DNA of 42,284 nucleotides from Candidatus Peregrinibacteria bacterium RIFOXYB2_FULL_33_20 (GTDB taxonomy: Bacteria; Patescibacteriota; Gracilibacteria; UBA1369; GWF2-33-10). Every line of letters begins with the position of its first letter. Position 1 is the stretch's first letter. Positions 41,149 through 42,284 of this stretch are shown here, in pieces. The DNA lies in assembly GCA_001788835.1 (NCBI GenBank), contig MFXK01000017.1:1-42284 (forward strand), read 5' to 3'. The translations under genes and the position numbers were made by a program. Under the pieces are notes generated by a model, which did no database searches, was not told the origin of the DNA, and saw only the letters and a program-made list of their open reading frames with translations.

Positions 41149-41670
41149 TTATCTGTGCTTTTTACTATGTCTATGCTGTCTTGATTTTTTATGAACGTTT
41201 GATTTTTTCTTGACTGATGATGTTTTCGAACTTTGAGAGTGATCTACTTTGCCTGAATTAACTGGCTGAGTAGACGCAGATTGCGTTCTCACATCACTAG
41301 CACTTCTCGAATCACATTGCTCTACTCCGCCTAACACTAATAGGGAAAATAATAAAATCATACAGGCATATCTTGATTTTAAAATCCTATTAAAAACAGA
41401 TGGCTCATTTACTCTGCCTTCTGTAACATTTTTAGGCAATAAATCACTTAGTTCTCTTAATAGAGCATCCGTATCTGTACGAACTGCCTGATTTTCCCGT
41501 CCAATCTCCTGCATAAAATCAGCTGTTGCTTCTGAGGTTTCTAAAGACTTATCTAAAACAGCAGTGAACTGTGATTTTTCTTCTCGTAAAGATTGCTGAA
41601 TACTATCTAGAAGTCTATCATTATTCGTAAGTAAAGTTTCAATTGGCATATCTTCAAAATGTTCTGGCAT
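41149..41670 (-). CDS. Hypothetical membrane protein with basic tail, 173 aa
   Basis: Not recognised. The N-terminal half is a helical, acidic region (about 1-85) with coiled-coil character. One membrane segment follows (about 102-118, ACMILLFSLLVLGGVEQC), then a Ser/Thr-rich stretch and a highly basic Lys/His/Arg tail (KKKSNVHKKSRQHRHSKKHR). By the positive-inside rule the basic tail may be cytoplasmic. Located between the flavoprotein and the ABC exporter on the same strand. Confidence 0.5.
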   Translation of the reverse strand: MPEHFEDMPIETLLTNNDRLLDSIQQSLREEKSQFTAVLDKSLETSEATADFMQEIGRENQAVRTDTDALLRELSDLLPKNVTEGRVNEPSVFNRILKSRYACMILLFSLLVLGGVEQCDSRSASDVRTQSASTQPVNSGKVDHSQSSKTSSVKKKSNVHKKSRQHRHSKKHR

Positions 41671-41748
41671 TTGCGTAAAAAAAATAGCTAAGAATCAATT
41701 ATACAATATATTTAAATTTTTGCAAGGTTTTTTTTATTCAAACCATGT

Positions 41749-42284
41749 CTACTCTATAAAGCCCCTCACCTGTGTACTCCATAAATCAAAATATCTACCT
41801 TTATGACTCAAAAGTTCTTCATGTTTACCTTGCTCAATTACTTTACCATTTTCAATTATAATTATTCTATCCATAGACATGATTGTTGACAACCTGTGGG
41901 CAATAACAATTGAAGTTTTATTTCTTAAAAGTGTTTTCAAAGCCTCTTGAATCATTTTTTCTGCGCCTGAATCAAGACTGCTTGTTGCTTCATCCAAAAT
42001 CAAAATTGGAGCGTTTTTCAAAATAGCACGAGCAATTGCAACTCTTTGTCTCTCTCCACCAGAAAGTTTAATACCACGTTCTCCTACATAAGTTTCATAT
42101 TTATCTGGCAATTTCTGAATAAAATCATCAGCAAAAGCTAATTTAGAAGCTTGGTAAACTTCCTCATCCAAAGCTTCAGATTTTGCATATTTAATATTTT
42201 CAAAAATAGTTCTATGAAAAAGTATTGGTTCCTGAGGTACTAATGAAATACTTTCACGCAAAGTATCCTGTGTAACTTTTTTAA
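41749..42284 (-). CDS. ABC exporter ATPase domain, C-terminal part (cut by window end)
   Basis: The frame is open through the right edge; residues KKVTQDTLRESISLVPQEPILF belong to it, so the TTG at 42261 is not the start. Seen in order: Q-loop VPQEPILF, ABC signature LSGGERQRVAIARAIL, Walker B ILILDEATSSLD, H-loop IVIAHRLSTI. Walker A and the expected membrane domain lie outside the window. The wording IFENIKYAK...ERGIKLSGGERQR is typical of MsbA/lipid- or drug-type exporters with fused permease and ATPase. Confidence 0.93.
   Translation of the reverse strand, partial: KKVTQDTLRESISLVPQEPILFHRTIFENIKYAKSEALDEEVYQASKLAFADDFIQKLPDKYETYVGERGIKLSGGERQRVAIARAILKNAPILILDEATSSLDSGAEKMIQEALKTLLRNKTSIVIAHRLSTIMSMDRIIIIENGKVIEQGKHEELLSHKGRYFDLWSTQVRGFIE

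Overview
The window is AT-rich, densely packed bacterial DNA. Gene content suggests a member of the Patescibacteria/CPR, and this is inferred from the combination rather than from any one gene. The clues are type IV pilus assembly genes, a pyruvate kinase without its C-terminal domain, an archaeal/eukaryotic-type prolyl-tRNA synthetase, an FtsA-like actin-fold ATPase paired with a large single-pass membrane protein, SLH and PKD surface proteins, many small hypotheticals, TTG starts and few Shine-Dalgarno sites. TGA is an ordinary stop (ruvA, the M24 peptidase gene, the TPR gene), so genetic code 11 applies.

Layout. 1-2240: tail of a possible gene, signal peptidase I, a PH-domain membrane protein and an unknown gene. 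2276-6707: minus-strand pilus block in transcription order pilN-like, pilO-like, pilB, pilC. 6799-8062: rplJ-rplL with promoter, L10 leader, an attenuator hairpin before rplJ and a terminator after rplL. 8166-11917: ruvA, M24 peptidase, lipoprotein, small acidic protein. 11984-18964: DUF3467-like gene, tRNA-Ile(GAT), coiled-coil protein, peptide-binding ABC protein, pyk, ruvC, TPR protein, alr. 18978-26294: lepA (minus), Cys-repeat protein, FtsA-like gene, large membrane protein, proS. 26344-31088: unknown genes, PKD/SLH surface protein, infB. 31089-34982: the repeat-rich accessory part, with a PfkB kinase, small hypotheticals, a 481-bp inverted-repeat element carrying a broken GIY-YIG gene, and a CsaB-like gene invaded by palindromes. 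34995-39029: rnhB, rplS, winged-helix regulator, a structured gap, a small membrane protein, tig. 39113-42284: hypotheticals, a flavoprotein and the end of an ABC exporter.

The most unusual content is repetitive. (1) Runs of 7-bp tandem repeats, each run with its own heptamer, lie at about a dozen gene edges. They often contain the stop or start codon, and two lie in frame inside pyk and the peptidase gene. (2) A REP-like palindrome family (GTCATTCC...GGAATCCAG) is scattered over 31.1-34.9 kb and inserted in frame three times in the csaB-like gene. (3) A transposon-like unit at 32631-33111 has perfect 24-bp terminal inverted repeats and an 8-bp flanking duplication, and encloses two of these palindromes and the GIY-YIG pseudogene. 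Together they suggest an active or recently active repeat ecology.

Functionally, the CsaB-like pyruvyl transferase and the SLH protein fit a pyruvylated cell-wall polymer that holds surface proteins. RuvA and RuvC serve recombination; LepA, IF2, L7/L12, L10, L19 and ProRS serve translation; trigger factor serves folding. All functional calls come from motifs read by eye; no database search was run.
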